Source of the DNA: an uncultured Dialister sp. | GTDB lineage: Bacteria; Bacillota; Negativicutes; Veillonellales; Dialisteraceae | Assembly (NCBI GenBank): GCA_934216155.1 | Contig: CAKQBK010000004.1 | Coordinates: forward strand, 1 to 64,000 | Direction: 5' to 3' | Length of the DNA: 64,000 bases | In this document: in pieces, positions 25,316 through 33,244 of the stretch | Layout of the letters: every line of letters begins with the position of its first letter | How positions within the stretch are numbered: position 1 is the stretch's first letter | Made by a program: the position numbers and the translations under genes | The notes under the pieces: generated by a model | Told to the model about the DNA's origin: nothing | Database searches by the model: none | What the model saw: only the letters and a program-made list of their open reading frames with translations

Positions 25316-26497
25316 TCATCTAACTGCTTCTTCCAATTTTTCCAGGAAGAATTTCACGTTAGCGGTCAGGTCGGGGCCTTCTGTCTGCAGGGCACCGCCG
25401 ACCAGGAAAATGGCATCGGGGCCGTATACTTGCACCATCCGTTTGAAGAGCTGCCAGCGCATGCCACCGGAAGGAACTGGGAAGTTTGGTTTCAGGTAGG
25501 CCATTTTTGTTTCTGTGCCTTCACAGATTTTCTGGCAGGTTTCCTGAGAGAAGGAGAAGCGACCGCCGAAGCTGGTGAAGATCACCGCATCGGCACCGGC
25601 CAAGCGGGACAGCTGTCCATAGTAGCAGAAAGGAGAAATACCAGAATCCTTAGACAGTACCTGTGGACCGGAGAAGCAGGGATGAACGAAAATTGGAAGA
25701 TTGAAGTCTGGGTCTCGCGCCAAATCATGAATCATGGTAAAACCTGTGATGGCAGGAGCAGCCATGATGCCATCAGCGCCGATTTCTTTGGCTTTGTAAG
25801 CACGCTGCAGGAATTCCAATCCATCGGCAGTGCAATTGGCGATGTATATACTCTTTTTGCCGGTCTTTTCTTTTGCATCAGCCAATGCCATGACGCACTG
25901 CAGTACCCGTTCTTCGAAGGGGGCATAGGACTGGTTCATGAGACTATGGTCATCTTTGATGATCGGGCAGCCGCCCAGGGCCAGGTCGTACACCATTTTT
26001 GCCAGTTCTTTCGGGGATTTTCCCAGTGGTTTGATGGCAGACATGAAAATCGGACCTCTCTGCACGCCGCACAGGTCACGGAGACCACTGCGACCGAAAC
26101 GAGGGCCGGGATAGTTGTCATACATGGCTTCCGGCAGGTCAAAGGACATGAGACGGATACCGGGCTGCAAACTGGTATTTCCAAACAGCATATTGATGAG
26201 TTCTGCCATTTCATCCCCTACGGCTTCTGGTTCGTAAGAAATGGTGGCATAGTAAGCACCTGGTTCAGGGGCTTTTTTCAAATCATCGATTTGTCCTACG
26301 ATGGAATCGGCGATGGGAGTGCCTTTTACCAGTTCATAGGGACATTCGACGGTCTGTTCTACGCAGACACCAAATGCCAGCTTTTTCGCTTCTTCATAAT
26401 CAGAGGCCGCAATGCGGTACGTAGCGGTAAAACGGGAAGACTGCTTCAAGTCTTCGCTTAATTCAGCAAACAATTCACTTTCAAAAAAATTAGCCAA
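25316..26497 (-). CDS. RuBisCO-like protein (form IV)
   Basis: A 393-residue protein with the full RuBisCO large-subunit fold. FGRSGLRDLCGVQRGPIFMSAIKP carries the lysine equivalent to K175. GGCPIIKDDHSLMNQ carries the lysine equivalent to carbamylated K201, but the metal ligand E204 is histidine (KDDH). VHPCFSG replaces the usual HRAGH region, and the loop 6 lysine is absent. It therefore cannot be a true carboxylase. RuBisCO-like proteins act as enolases, isomerases or decarboxylating hydrolases in methionine-salvage or sugar-acid pathways. No other pathway enzyme is adjacent. It starts with TTG at 26497 after AAAGGAG. Confidence 0.9.
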   Translation of the reverse strand: MANFFESELFAELSEDLKQSSRFTATYRIAASDYEEAKKLAFGVCVEQTVECPYELVKGTPIADSIVGQIDDLKKAPEPGAYYATISYEPEAVGDEMAELINMLFGNTSLQPGIRLMSFDLPEAMYDNYPGPRFGRSGLRDLCGVQRGPIFMSAIKPLGKSPKELAKMVYDLALGGCPIIKDDHSLMNQSYAPFEERVLQCVMALADAKEKTGKKSIYIANCTADGLEFLQRAYKAKEIGADGIMAAPAITGFTMIHDLARDPDFNLPIFVHPCFSGPQVLSKDSGISPFCYYGQLSRLAGADAVIFTSFGGRFSFSQETCQKICEGTETKMAYLKPNFPVPSGGMRWQLFKRMVQVYGPDAIFLVGGALQTEGPDLTANVKFFLEKLEEAVR

Positions 26498-26559
26498 GAG
26501 AAAGCTCCTTTCGTTGTGATGATTTCGTTAGTTTCATCTGGTATTTATATGGATAGGTA

Positions 26560-27018
26560 TAAAGTTAGGAGTGAGAAATTAGGAGTGAGGAGTGGCGGAA
26601 GGGGCGCACAAAATTTGGAAGCGCCCCCATACCCCTTTTTATAAATCGGGTAGAGTCATGTTTCACGTGAAACGATATGTATAAAGGTTATTATTGTGCT
26701 GTTTCTAACATAGAACCATGCAGGCAAGCGACAGGGGTAAAAAGGTTATTTAGGGTTATGCGAGAACGGTATTCCTATAACCTTTTATAACCTTTATAAC
26801 CTTGTTGTTTGCGATAGCAGGCCATGTTTCGTAGAAGAAATTAGCAGAATGATAACCTTTAGTATGGTGTTTTAAATGAAAAATGATTTTATCTGTTTCT
26901 GCCCATCACCTCGGCGAGCTATATAAAGAGGTATCTTGCTATGTATGCCAATCGGTATAAGAGCAATTCAAGGGCTCGCCGCCACCATTCCTCACTCCTA
27001 ATTCCTCACTCCTAACTA
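26560..27018. repeat. Composite repeat P1-(parS)-P2-P4-P1
   Basis: P1 arm and GGGGCGC hairpin (26560-26640), a parS-like palindrome (26659-26674), P2 palindrome (26676-26860), a degenerate second parS-like region near 26875, P4 hairpin (about 26911-26985) and a closing P1 arm to 27018. Confidence 0.83.
26659..26674. promoter_or_regulatory. parS-like ParB-binding site
   Basis: TGTTTCACGTGAAACG matches 15 of 16 positions of the Bacillus-type parS (TGTTTCACGTGAAACA). It lies inside a composite repeat. Other repeats have degenerate versions at the same place, so it may be repeat sequence rather than a working centromere site. Confidence 0.55.
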
Positions 27019-27026
27019 TTTAACAT

Positions 27027-27983
27027 CTAGGGATTATCATGGGTTTGTCTATAGGGATTATCTAAGTGTGTCGCTGTGTCGTCCGCTAGCCAGTAGAGGG
27101 GGCGATTTCTGGTTTCTTCAGAAATACGGCTGATGTATTCGCCGATGATACCCAGGCACATGAGGTTCATGCTGCCGAAGACGGTGGTTAGGATGGTCAT
27201 GGTGGCCCAGCCGGGGACGGCTTGGTCTGTGATGACGCAGTAGAGGACGTGAAGAATCACCACGATGCCGATAAGAGCGGCAAAAAGTCCCATGTAAAAG
27301 GCCATGCGAAGTGGCAAGGTGGAATTGGTGATGATTCCATCCATAGCAAAGTGAAGCATTTTTTTCATGGAGAATTTGGATACCCCTGCATGACGAGCCG
27401 GGGCTTCAAATTCGATGGTGGCTTGTTTAAATCCTAAGCCGCCCACAATGCCGCGGATGAACCGGGCATGTTCTCTGAATTGCAGGAAAGCATCCAGAGC
27501 TTTTCTGTCCATGAGGCGGAAATCGGAACCGCCAGGAACCACTTTGGATGTGGAAATGGAATTGATCACTGCATAGTACCCGGAAGAGGTGAGTTTCTTA
27601 ATGAATCCCGCATCTTCTGTGGCGGTACGGACGGTTTGTACGATGTCGTACCCTTCCTGCCATTTTTCGATGAGCTTCGGAATCAGAGCCGGTGGGTGCT
27701 GCATATCTCCATCCATGGTGATGACCGCATCGCCTTTGGCAAAATCCATGCCGCAGGTGATGGCGATTTGATGACCGAAGTTGCGGGCAAAGGTAAGAGC
27801 TCGCACATGGGGGTCGTTTGCGGCTAGCTGGTGAATCAGAATGTCAGTTTTATCTTTGGACCCATCATTGACATAGATGATTTCATAGTCCATTCCCATT
27901 TCTTTCATGACCTTTGTTACTTCGTCATGAAAGAAAACCACATTTCCTTCTTCATTATATACAGGAGTTACAATGGAAATCAT
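27027..27983 (-). CDS. Family 2 glycosyltransferase with C-terminal membrane segments (GtrB-like)
   Basis: A 318-residue enzyme of the GtrB/DPM1 type, which moves a sugar from a nucleotide donor to undecaprenyl phosphate. YNEEGNV near the N-terminus and MDGDMQHPP (the DxD metal site) are present, followed by HARFIRGIVGGLGFKQ. Two hydrophobic segments near residues 225-245 and 260-285 anchor it to the inner membrane. TGAGGAGGG gives a good ribosome site. It stands alone, so the glycan (teichoic-like, LPS modification or other) is unknown. Confidence 0.9.
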   Translation of the reverse strand: MISIVTPVYNEEGNVVFFHDEVTKVMKEMGMDYEIIYVNDGSKDKTDILIHQLAANDPHVRALTFARNFGHQIAITCGMDFAKGDAVITMDGDMQHPPALIPKLIEKWQEGYDIVQTVRTATEDAGFIKKLTSSGYYAVINSISTSKVVPGGSDFRLMDRKALDAFLQFREHARFIRGIVGGLGFKQATIEFEAPARHAGVSKFSMKKMLHFAMDGIITNSTLPLRMAFYMGLFAALIGIVVILHVLYCVITDQAVPGWATMTILTTVFGSMNLMCLGIIGEYISRISEETRNRPLYWLADDTATHLDNPYRQTHDNP

Positions 27984-28164
27984 TTTTTCCCTCCTCAGTT
28001 ATTTTCTTAGTCTATTCTCCATTATAGCACAGGAGGAACCTATTTTTATCTTCTTATTATAAAGAAAGTCATCAAAAGAAGGAGTAACAGGAGATAAATA
28101 AAAGATAAAATTTCATATAATTTCAAACTCTTTGATTCGATTAGCGTTCCCCTAAATTCTCAGC

Positions 28165-28194
28165 AAAAAAGCGCTGCAAGAAAGCAGCGCTTTT
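28165..28194 (-). terminator. Intrinsic terminator after the His-rich gene
   Basis: AAGCGCTGC/GCAGCGCTT stem with A- and T-tracts on both sides; works on either strand. Confidence 0.9.
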
Positions 28195-28204
28195 AGATAT
28201 ACAA

Positions 28205-28507
28205 TTAATCTTTATCATCATCATTAAAATCTCTTCTATCGAAGTGATCATGGTGTTTGTGGTGATGGTGTTTCGGGGGACGTGGGGGTCTGCATTCCGG
28301 TGGGCAGGGAGCATCCATCATTCTTCTGTGATGGACTTCTGCCGGGGTGGGGCGATGATGGGGACCATTTTTATCTGCATAGATTAAAGAAATATGGTAA
28401 TCTCGGCTTTCATCGGCTGCGTAGCTTTGGTTTCCAAAAACGGCACCGGCAGTCAGAATGGCTAGAGTCGAAGCAGCGATAAGTAGATGTTTTTTCAGGT
28501 TTCTCAT
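28205..28507 (-). CDS. Secreted histidine-rich small protein
   Basis: A 100-residue protein with a signal peptide (about residues 1-30, cleavage after SYA). The mature part is rich in His, Pro and Asp, with a CPPEC pair and a run KHHHHKHHDHFDRRD near the end, finishing in DDDKD. Such composition suggests metal (nickel, zinc or copper) binding in the periplasm, or a disordered surface protein; this is inference. AAAGGAG precedes the ATG. It is one of three short secreted proteins in 28.2-29.5 kb. Confidence 0.7.
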   Translation of the reverse strand: MRNLKKHLLIAASTLAILTAGAVFGNQSYAADESRDYHISLIYADKNGPHHRPTPAEVHHRRMMDAPCPPECRPPRPPKHHHHKHHDHFDRRDFNDDDKD

Positions 28508-28559
28508 AGGGGTATTCTCCTTTGGAAGATTTTAGTGTTAAGTTAGGTTTTGTGTTATT

Positions 28560-28740
28560 AGGTATGATTTCGCTAGAAATTATAGGTTACTAAGGCCTCT
28601 TAAGTTTCTCAGGTTTCTTAAGCGAGATGATAACGCTAGCGTTTATGGTCACATTCGAGCAACCTAAGCAACTTTAGAAACTTGAGCCACCTTTTTACAA
28701 AAGAAATTCATCCCATGGTTTATTTAACTTAGCAAAATTT
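28560..28740. repeat. P3 palindrome
   Basis: GGTTACTAAGGCCTCTTAAG and AGCAACCTAAGCAACTTTAG arms around an AACGCTAGCGTT core. It separates two secreted-protein genes. Confidence 0.78.
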
Positions 28741-28756
28741 TCAAATGAAATAGAAA

Positions 28757-29029
28757 TTAGAGGCGATGCCAATTTTCATCATCATCAGAAGAGTGATGTT
28801 TAGAGGGATTGGCTTTTTCTTCATCTTGCTTTTTAGCTTCTGGATGAAGTTCATAGTATTTTTCTTCCCAAGGTTTCAGTTTCTTGGGGGCTTTGGCTTG
28901 TTGTTCCTGCTGGACAGTGGCTTTGTCAGATTTGTCAGCCGCTTCTACGGAAGAGCTGACCAGGAAGGAACCAGTCAAGGTGAGTGCTGCCAGGGCAGCA
29001 ACCATAAGAAGTGGAGCTTTTTTCATCAT
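28757..29029 (-). CDS. Small secreted protein of unknown function
   Basis: A 90-residue product starting MMKKAPLLMVAALAALTLTG at 29029, where AAAGGA is correctly spaced; a longer frame upstream lacks a ribosome site. The signal peptide ends near EAA. The mature region is charged and Lys/Glu-rich (KPWEEKYYELHPEAKKQDEEK) and ends with HHSSDDDENWHRL. No family is recognised. In size, charge and His/Asp-rich tail it resembles the 28205-28507 product, but they are not clearly homologous. Confidence 0.62.
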   Translation of the reverse strand: MMKKAPLLMVAALAALTLTGSFLVSSSVEAADKSDKATVQQEQQAKAPKKLKPWEEKYYELHPEAKKQDEEKANPSKHHSSDDDENWHRL

Positions 29030-29250
29030 ACAAGACATCCTTTCTTGGTAACAAGGGGAGAGATAGGCAGAGAAACCTGATGCATCTGCAGAATCCCTGC
29101 CTATATTATATATAAAATCAACCGTCATAGATAAGGCCTTTTTTATATTTTTGACGGTGATGGGCAAAATAATTACTCACTACTTCGTGATTGTTGTTGG
29201 TTGTTAGTTTCTGGAAAATGAATGATTGACCAGTCACTATGTAAGATGGA

Positions 29251-29544
29251 TTACGTATTATCCGAAGTGGCAGGTGGTGTGGTATTTCTTTCTGGTATCC
29301 CTTCCGGAGGAACTGATTTTTTCATGGGATGATGGTCATTGTCTTTGAAATGAGGATTCCCTTTGGGCGTTTGCGGCGGAGGACCTTTTCTATCTTTATT
29401 GCCATGGCCGAAATTTTCCATAATTTTTGGCCGATTGTCCATCATCCAGTGGCGATAGGCACTGAGATCATTTACCAGGAAGGATGCTGTGGCAGACATG
29501 ATGAAAACCAAGGTGAGTGCGATGCAGGCTACGATTTTTTTCAT
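29251..29544 (-). CDS. Small secreted protein, third gene of the PadR operon
   Basis: A 97-residue protein with an N-terminal signal or anchor ([20 protein letters not shown]). The mature part is Pro-, Asn- and His-rich and low-complexity (GPPPQTPKGNPHFKDNDHHP), probably disordered. Its ATG overlaps the stop of the HAAS-domain gene by four bases, so it is translationally coupled to it. In many Firmicutes, PadR-HAAS pairs are followed by a cell-envelope DUF4097 protein; here that place is taken by this short protein. Confidence 0.68.
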   Translation of the reverse strand: MKKIVACIALTLVFIMSATASFLVNDLSAYRHWMMDNRPKIMENFGHGNKDRKGPPPQTPKGNPHFKDNDHHPMKKSVPPEGIPERNTTPPATSDNT

Positions 29545-30152
29545 GTCAAGTCACCACCTTTCGGAGTTTCTTTTTCCTCTTTTTTAGCAAAAGAAGATTG
29601 GATTGCGTGGCTGCCTTCCATGCCAATAAAAAGAATGGATAGGGAAGCGAAGAGACCGGCACCGCTGATGGAAATCATCGTCATCGGATGGAGTCCTGGA
29701 AGCGGTGCGATCCCGTGGAAAGGAGCAAATTCGATAGAAAGCAGGGCCAGTACCAAAATGGTGGCAGTGATCAATAGGAGAGCCATGATAATGCCCGCTC
29801 CATAGAGAAGTCGTGCCATGAGCAGTGCGGCACTGTTGGCCGCATCGGGGAGTTTGGGACTCACTTCTTTGATGGTGTCGCCCAATTTCTGTACTGTCAC
29901 AGTGGCTACTTTTTCGGCCTGGTCTTTTAGCGGATTCCCTTTGGATTTTTCATCCACCATACCTTCTGCTGCATAGGATTCATAAATGTCCTTGGGACTG
30001 CCCAATTCTTTGGCGATGGCTTCTTCTGTGAGGCCCCGTTTCTTTCCTTCTTCAAAATGAGCTTCATAATCGGAGAGAATCTCATTGACTTCTTCCGTTT
30101 TTGCATTTCGGAAATAGTATCGCAGTAAATCTAAAAATTCAGTTTTATTCAT
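29541..30152 (-). CDS. HAAS-domain (DUF1700) membrane protein
   Basis: A 203-residue protein. The N-terminal [32 protein letters not shown] with [14 protein letters not shown] is the HAAS signalling domain usual next to PadR regulators. Two hydrophobic segments follow, near residues 105-135 and 155-175. It probably senses or relays an envelope signal and works with the PadR repressor. It overlaps padR by four bases and the following small gene by four bases, forming a tightly coupled three-gene operon. Confidence 0.88.
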   Translation of the reverse strand: MNKTEFLDLLRYYFRNAKTEEVNEILSDYEAHFEEGKKRGLTEEAIAKELGSPKDIYESYAAEGMVDEKSKGNPLKDQAEKVATVTVQKLGDTIKEVSPKLPDAANSAALLMARLLYGAGIIMALLLITATILVLALLSIEFAPFHGIAPLPGLHPMTMISISGAGLFASLSILFIGMEGSHAIQSSFAKKEEKETPKGGDLT

Positions 30153-30472
30153 GACGCCCCACCTCCTTCAGCGAGTATCTTCTTCACGGCCTGATTGAAA
30201 GCCGTCCATTCTTTTAGCGATTCTTCATATTCCGTCCGACCCGTGTCGGTGATGCGATAATATTTCCGCGGTGGACCATTGTGGGACTCTGCTAGGTAGG
30301 TGTCTACCAGGCCGTCCTTTTTGAATCGGTTCAGCAGAGGATAAATGGTTCCCTCTGACATCTCAATATATTTGGAAATTTCTGTGACCAGTTCATAGCC
30401 ATAGAAATCCTTTCGGCGGAGCATGGATAATACCACAATCTCCATGACGCCTTTTTTTAATTGGATATTCAT
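30149..30472 (-). CDS. PadR-family transcriptional regulator
   Basis: A 107-residue winged-helix repressor. [23 protein letters not shown] and [18 protein letters not shown] are the PadR helix-turn-helix and wing; a short C-terminal helix dimerises. I take the ATG at 30472 because AAAGGAG sits five bases upstream; a GTG six bases earlier overlaps that site. A near-perfect 24-base palindrome overlaps the -35 of the operon promoter (30767-30790), so it probably represses its own operon. Confidence 0.9.
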   Translation of the reverse strand: MNIQLKKGVMEIVVLSMLRRKDFYGYELVTEISKYIEMSEGTIYPLLNRFKKDGLVDTYLAESHNGPPRKYYRITDTGRTEYEESLKEWTAFNQAVKKILAEGGGAS

Positions 30473-30529
30473 AGTCACTCCTTTCTTTGGTAATAGGGAT
30501 TGGTGACTGGTGAGGATTGTTCGTTTTTG

Positions 30530-30612
30530 CTAAAAGTGCGTAGTGAGTAGTGCGGAGTGCGTAGTGAAGGAAGGGGCGCACAATTCATAAAGCGCCCCAA
30601 TACCCCACTTTT
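30530..30612. repeat. P1 element in the padR leader
   Basis: GTGAGTAGTGCGGAGTGCG arm and GGGGCGC..GCGCCCC hairpin with an ACAATTCATAAA loop, between padR and its promoter. Confidence 0.8.
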
Positions 30613-30755
30613 TTATAAATAAGAAACTCCGATACAAGAATTTTTTTAACAAATCTTACTAACCAGGAATCAAGGGTTAGAATGATCATCTTTAGTTGGT
30701 TGTTTGAATCCCGACAACTATAATAGACTTGCAGTCAATTTTCTTTCATGGCAAT

Positions 30756-30784
30756 ACTATACCACAAGGTACTTTGCATTGCAA
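30756..30784 (-). promoter_or_regulatory. padR operon promoter
   Basis: Minus-strand -35 TTGCAA (30779-30784), 17-base spacer, -10 TATAGT (30756-30761). The transcript leader of about 280 bases contains a P1 hairpin. Confidence 0.7.
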
Positions 30785-30790
30785 GGTACT
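30767..30790. promoter_or_regulatory. Probable PadR operator
   Basis: AGTACCTTGCA / TGCAAAGTACCT form a near-perfect 24-base dyad covering the -35 box and part of the spacer. PadR proteins commonly bind such ATGCAT/AGTAC-type dyads at their own promoter, so autorepression is likely. Confidence 0.6.
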
Positions 30791-30814
30791 AAGTAATAAA
30801 TAATTCATAAAGGC

Positions 30815-31043
30815 AGTGAGAAGTTAGAAGTGAAGGAAGGGGCGCACAAAATTTGGAAGCGCCCCAATACTCCTTTTTTATATAATGTAGAGAATATCTG
30901 TGCACCGCTAACTGCCTGTGGCTCATTATGTATTAAATTCGGCGAGCATATAGAAATGGACTACGGTCTATGTGCATCTATCCATATAAGAGTAATTCGG
31001 CGCGCTCGCCGGCCGCCACTTCTCACTTCTCACTTCTTACTAC
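30815..31043. repeat. Composite P1-P4-P1 repeat
   Basis: P1 arm and GGGGCGC hairpin (30815-30885), a spacer, P4 hairpin GGCGAGC...GCTCGCC (about 30941-31015) and closing P1 arm. It ends 15 bases before the T-box promoter. Confidence 0.8.
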
Positions 31044-31058
31044 TTCCCCAAAAAGTTC

Positions 31059-31087
31059 TTGACGAAATGAAATACATAGGGTATACT
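31059..31087 (+). promoter_or_regulatory. Promoter of the T-box leader of the amino-acid receptor gene
   Basis: TTGACG (31059-31064), 17-base spacer, TATACT (31082-31087); start near 31094. Confidence 0.82.
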
Positions 31088-31093
31088 CAATTC

Positions 31094-31326
31094 ATATTCA
31101 AACACAAGTACATGCTGTGAACGAGAGGAAAGCGGATAATCCAGCCTCAGAGAGCCGGTGGATGGTGAAAACCGGTGCATGAAATCTGTAATCTATCACT
31201 CGTGAGCTTCCTGACCGAACCAAGTAGAGCAGGACGGACATCCCCGTTACGGATAAAGCCATTAAAGTATAATGCAGGGTGGTACCGCGATCTCGCCCCT
31301 GTCCCATAGTGGACAGGGGCTTTTTG
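31094..31326 (+). promoter_or_regulatory. T-box riboswitch leader, complete module 1
   Basis: Stem I base pairs ACGAG (31120-) with CTCGT (31199-), and the distal domain GCCGGTGGATGGTG...CCGG is present. The specifier loop 3' strand reads TAATCTATCA, most simply read as ATC (Ile). The antiterminator motif AGGGTGGTACCGCG is at 31276-31289 and a terminator (GCCCCTGTCC/GGACAGGGGC then TTTTT) at 31295-31325. The UGGU bulge fits an A discriminator base. The target is the branched-chain amino-acid binding protein at 31826. Confidence 0.9.
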
Positions 31327-31334
31327 ATACTCAC

Positions 31335-31417
31335 GATACCCTCTGCTGGCAGAGTATAAATGCAAGGTGGTACCACGCGATGCGTCCTTGCCCAGTTCGG
31401 GCGAGGGCGTTTTTTGT
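31335..31417 (+). promoter_or_regulatory. Second T-box antiterminator/terminator module
   Basis: A hairpin CTCTGC/GCAGAG is followed by AAGGTGGTACCACGCG (31364-31379) and its own terminator (CGTCCTTGCCC/GGGCGAGGGCG, TTTTTT to 31416). There is no room for a Stem I between this and module 1, so it is a partial duplication. Confidence 0.82.
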
Positions 31418-31429
31418 TGGTACAAGTTA

Positions 31430-31545
31430 CTCATGTTACTCAGGATATTCAAGTTGCTAAGGTTTCTCAACTGTGCTGATAGCCACTAGCGTTATCATCT
31501 CATTCGGGAAACCTGAGAATCTTGAGCAACCTGAGAAACCTCTCT
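31430..31545. repeat. P3 palindrome inserted between T-box modules 2 and 3
   Basis: CTCAGGATATTCAAGTTGC and mirrored TTGAGCAACCTGAGAAACC arms around CCACTAGCGTTATC. Confidence 0.75.
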
Positions 31546-31564
31546 ATATACAATGATGGTAAGT

Positions 31565-31628
31565 GATAAACCGGAGTGGTACCGCGCGCAGCGCCTCTGT
31601 CTGATGCAAATCAGATGGAGGCTTTTTT
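31565..31628 (+). promoter_or_regulatory. Third T-box antiterminator/terminator module
   Basis: CGGAGTGGTACCGCGCG (31572-31588) and a terminator (GCCTCTGTCTGAT/ATCAGATGGAGGC, TTTTTT to 31628). It again lacks Stem I and is separated from module 2 by a P3 element. Confidence 0.8.
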
Positions 31629-31639
31629 AGTGAGAATAA

Positions 31640-31795
31640 TGAGTAATGAGAAAGGAGTAATGAGTAATGATGGAAGGGCGCATCAAATGAAAAGCGCCCC
31701 TATCTTAAAATTTTAATACTTGGCGACGCTTTATGAATTATGCGTCGCTACCAAAATTACTCATTGCTAATTACTACTTACTCATTTATCGACAT
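31640..31795. repeat. Variant paired P1 element
   Basis: Arms use GAGTAAT rather than GAGGAGT words. Two hairpins, GGGCGC..GCGCCC and GCGACGC..GCGTCGC, have AT-rich loops. The second stem differs from other P1 stems by paired substitutions. Confidence 0.78.
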
Positions 31796-31825
31796 GTGCT
31801 ATTAAAAAACAAGGGAGAAATAAAA

Positions 31826-32983
31826 ATGGAAATGAAAAAAATGATGAAAACAGCAGGATTGGGATTGATGTTGGCAGCAGCTATGGCAGGTCTGGCAGGT
31901 TGCGGCGGAAATAAAGAATCTTCCGGCGCTAAACCGGCAGAAGGGGCCAAAGTGGCTAAAATCGGTTTCATCAATGGTGTCACCGGCGGCGTGGCTTCTT
32001 ATGGCCTGGCAGAAAAAGAAGGCTTTGATATGGCTGTGGAAGAAGTCAATAAAGAAGGAAAAATCCACATCGAAGCAGAAATGGTTGATACCAAAGGTAA
32101 TGTACAGCAGGCAGTCAGTGCAGCCCAGAAACTGATCGCTGCTAAGAAAGTACTGGTTGTAGGACCTCTGATTTCCGGGGAATACAAAGCCGTAGGACCG
32201 CTGTTCCAGCAGGCAAAGATTCCGCTTCTTGGGGTAGCCACCACTGCAGAAGGCCTCATCGAAATCGGGGATTACATGTTTAGAAACTGCGTACCGGAAT
32301 CTCAGAACATTCCACAGACCGTACAGAAGACCCATAAATTGCTGGGATACAAAAATGTAGCCGTTCTCTATTCCAATAACAATGAACACCAGGTTTCTGC
32401 TTACAAAACTTTCGTAAAAGCCCTGGAAAAAGAAGGGGTCAATGTGGTAGCCACCGAAACCTTTGCCGATAAAGACACCGATTTCAGCGCCCAGCTGACC
32501 AAGATTCACAACGCCAATCCAGATGCTGTTGTAGTAGCTGGTTACTACCAGGAAGGGGGCCTCATCCTGAAGAAGATGAGAGAGATGGGCATGAACCAGC
32601 CTGTCCTTGGTGATAACGGTTTCGTTTCTCCAGAACTGATCAAAATCGCTGGCCCTGCCGCAGACAATGTGTACGTTTCCTCCATGTGGTCTGCTGATAG
32701 AAATAGCGAAGCCACCAAGAAATTCGTGAAAGATTTCAAAGCAAAATACAACCATGACCCGGACAACTTCGCTGCTTGCGCTTACGTTTCCGTCAAACTG
32801 GCTGCCAAAGCCATGGAAGACGCAGGCACCACCACAGACTCCAAGAAAGTCAGAGATGCCCTGGCCAATGTAAAGAACTTTGAAAGTGCCGTAGGTCCTA
32901 TGAACTTCAATAACTCCGGCGACCCAGAAGTAGACCTGGTTCTGCTGAAAGTCGAAGGCGGGAAGTATGTGACGCTGAACTAA
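31826..32983 (+). CDS. Branched-chain amino-acid ABC transporter substrate-binding lipoprotein (LivJ/K-like)
   Basis: A 385-residue type I periplasmic binding protein. The start at 31826 follows AAGGGAG at a spacing of eight and gives a lipoprotein signal with lipobox LAGC. The mature domain opens AKIGFINGVTGGVASYGLAEKEGFDMAVEEVN, as in LivJ/LivK receptors for leucine, isoleucine and valine. A later DAVVVAGYYQEGGLILKKMREMG belongs to the second lobe. No LivHMGF permease or ATPase genes are adjacent, so it must serve a transporter encoded elsewhere. It is controlled by the three-module T-box leader. Confidence 0.92.
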   Translation: MEMKKMMKTAGLGLMLAAAMAGLAGCGGNKESSGAKPAEGAKVAKIGFINGVTGGVASYGLAEKEGFDMAVEEVNKEGKIHIEAEMVDTKGNVQQAVSAAQKLIAAKKVLVVGPLISGEYKAVGPLFQQAKIPLLGVATTAEGLIEIGDYMFRNCVPESQNIPQTVQKTHKLLGYKNVAVLYSNNNEHQVSAYKTFVKALEKEGVNVVATETFADKDTDFSAQLTKIHNANPDAVVVAGYYQEGGLILKKMREMGMNQPVLGDNGFVSPELIKIAGPAADNVYVSSMWSADRNSEATKKFVKDFKAKYNHDPDNFAACAYVSVKLAAKAMEDAGTTTDSKKVRDALANVKNFESAVGPMNFNNSGDPEVDLVLLKVEGGKYVTLN

Positions 32984-33014
32984 TGAGATGCCTTTGAAGT
33001 CATTCTTCATTTAT

Positions 33015-33225
33015 ATGGATTGATTAGTAAAGGGGTATTGTTCTGCTGATTCCTATGGGTTAACAAAGAAAAAATCTCGCTAGATAATAGGTTAAAAAGG
33101 TTATAAAAGGTTATGACATATCGATTTTCATAACCTATCTATAACCTTTTATAACCCTTACTCTAGCGAGATTTTTTTCTTTGTTAGATGGTAGGAATCA
33201 GCAGAATAATACCCTTTTCCTAAGC
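33015..33225. repeat. P2 palindrome
   Basis: Outer GGGGTATTGTTCTGCTG / CAGCAGAATAATACCC flanks; inner AAATCTCGCTAGA...TCTAGCGAGATTTTT arms around GGTTATAAAAGGTTATG. It lies between the convergent receptor and TonB-domain genes and probably terminates both. Confidence 0.85.
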
Positions 33226-33244
33226 GTTATAGCTGAGATGTGAC

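Noticed and set aside
25430-26461. 343-codon open frame on the plus strand
   Set aside because: Antisense to the RuBisCO-like gene, whose motifs are clear; this frame has none.
31802-33010. 402-codon open frame on the minus strand
   Set aside because: Antisense to the LivJ-like lipoprotein gene, with aromatic-rich nonsense composition and no ribosome site.
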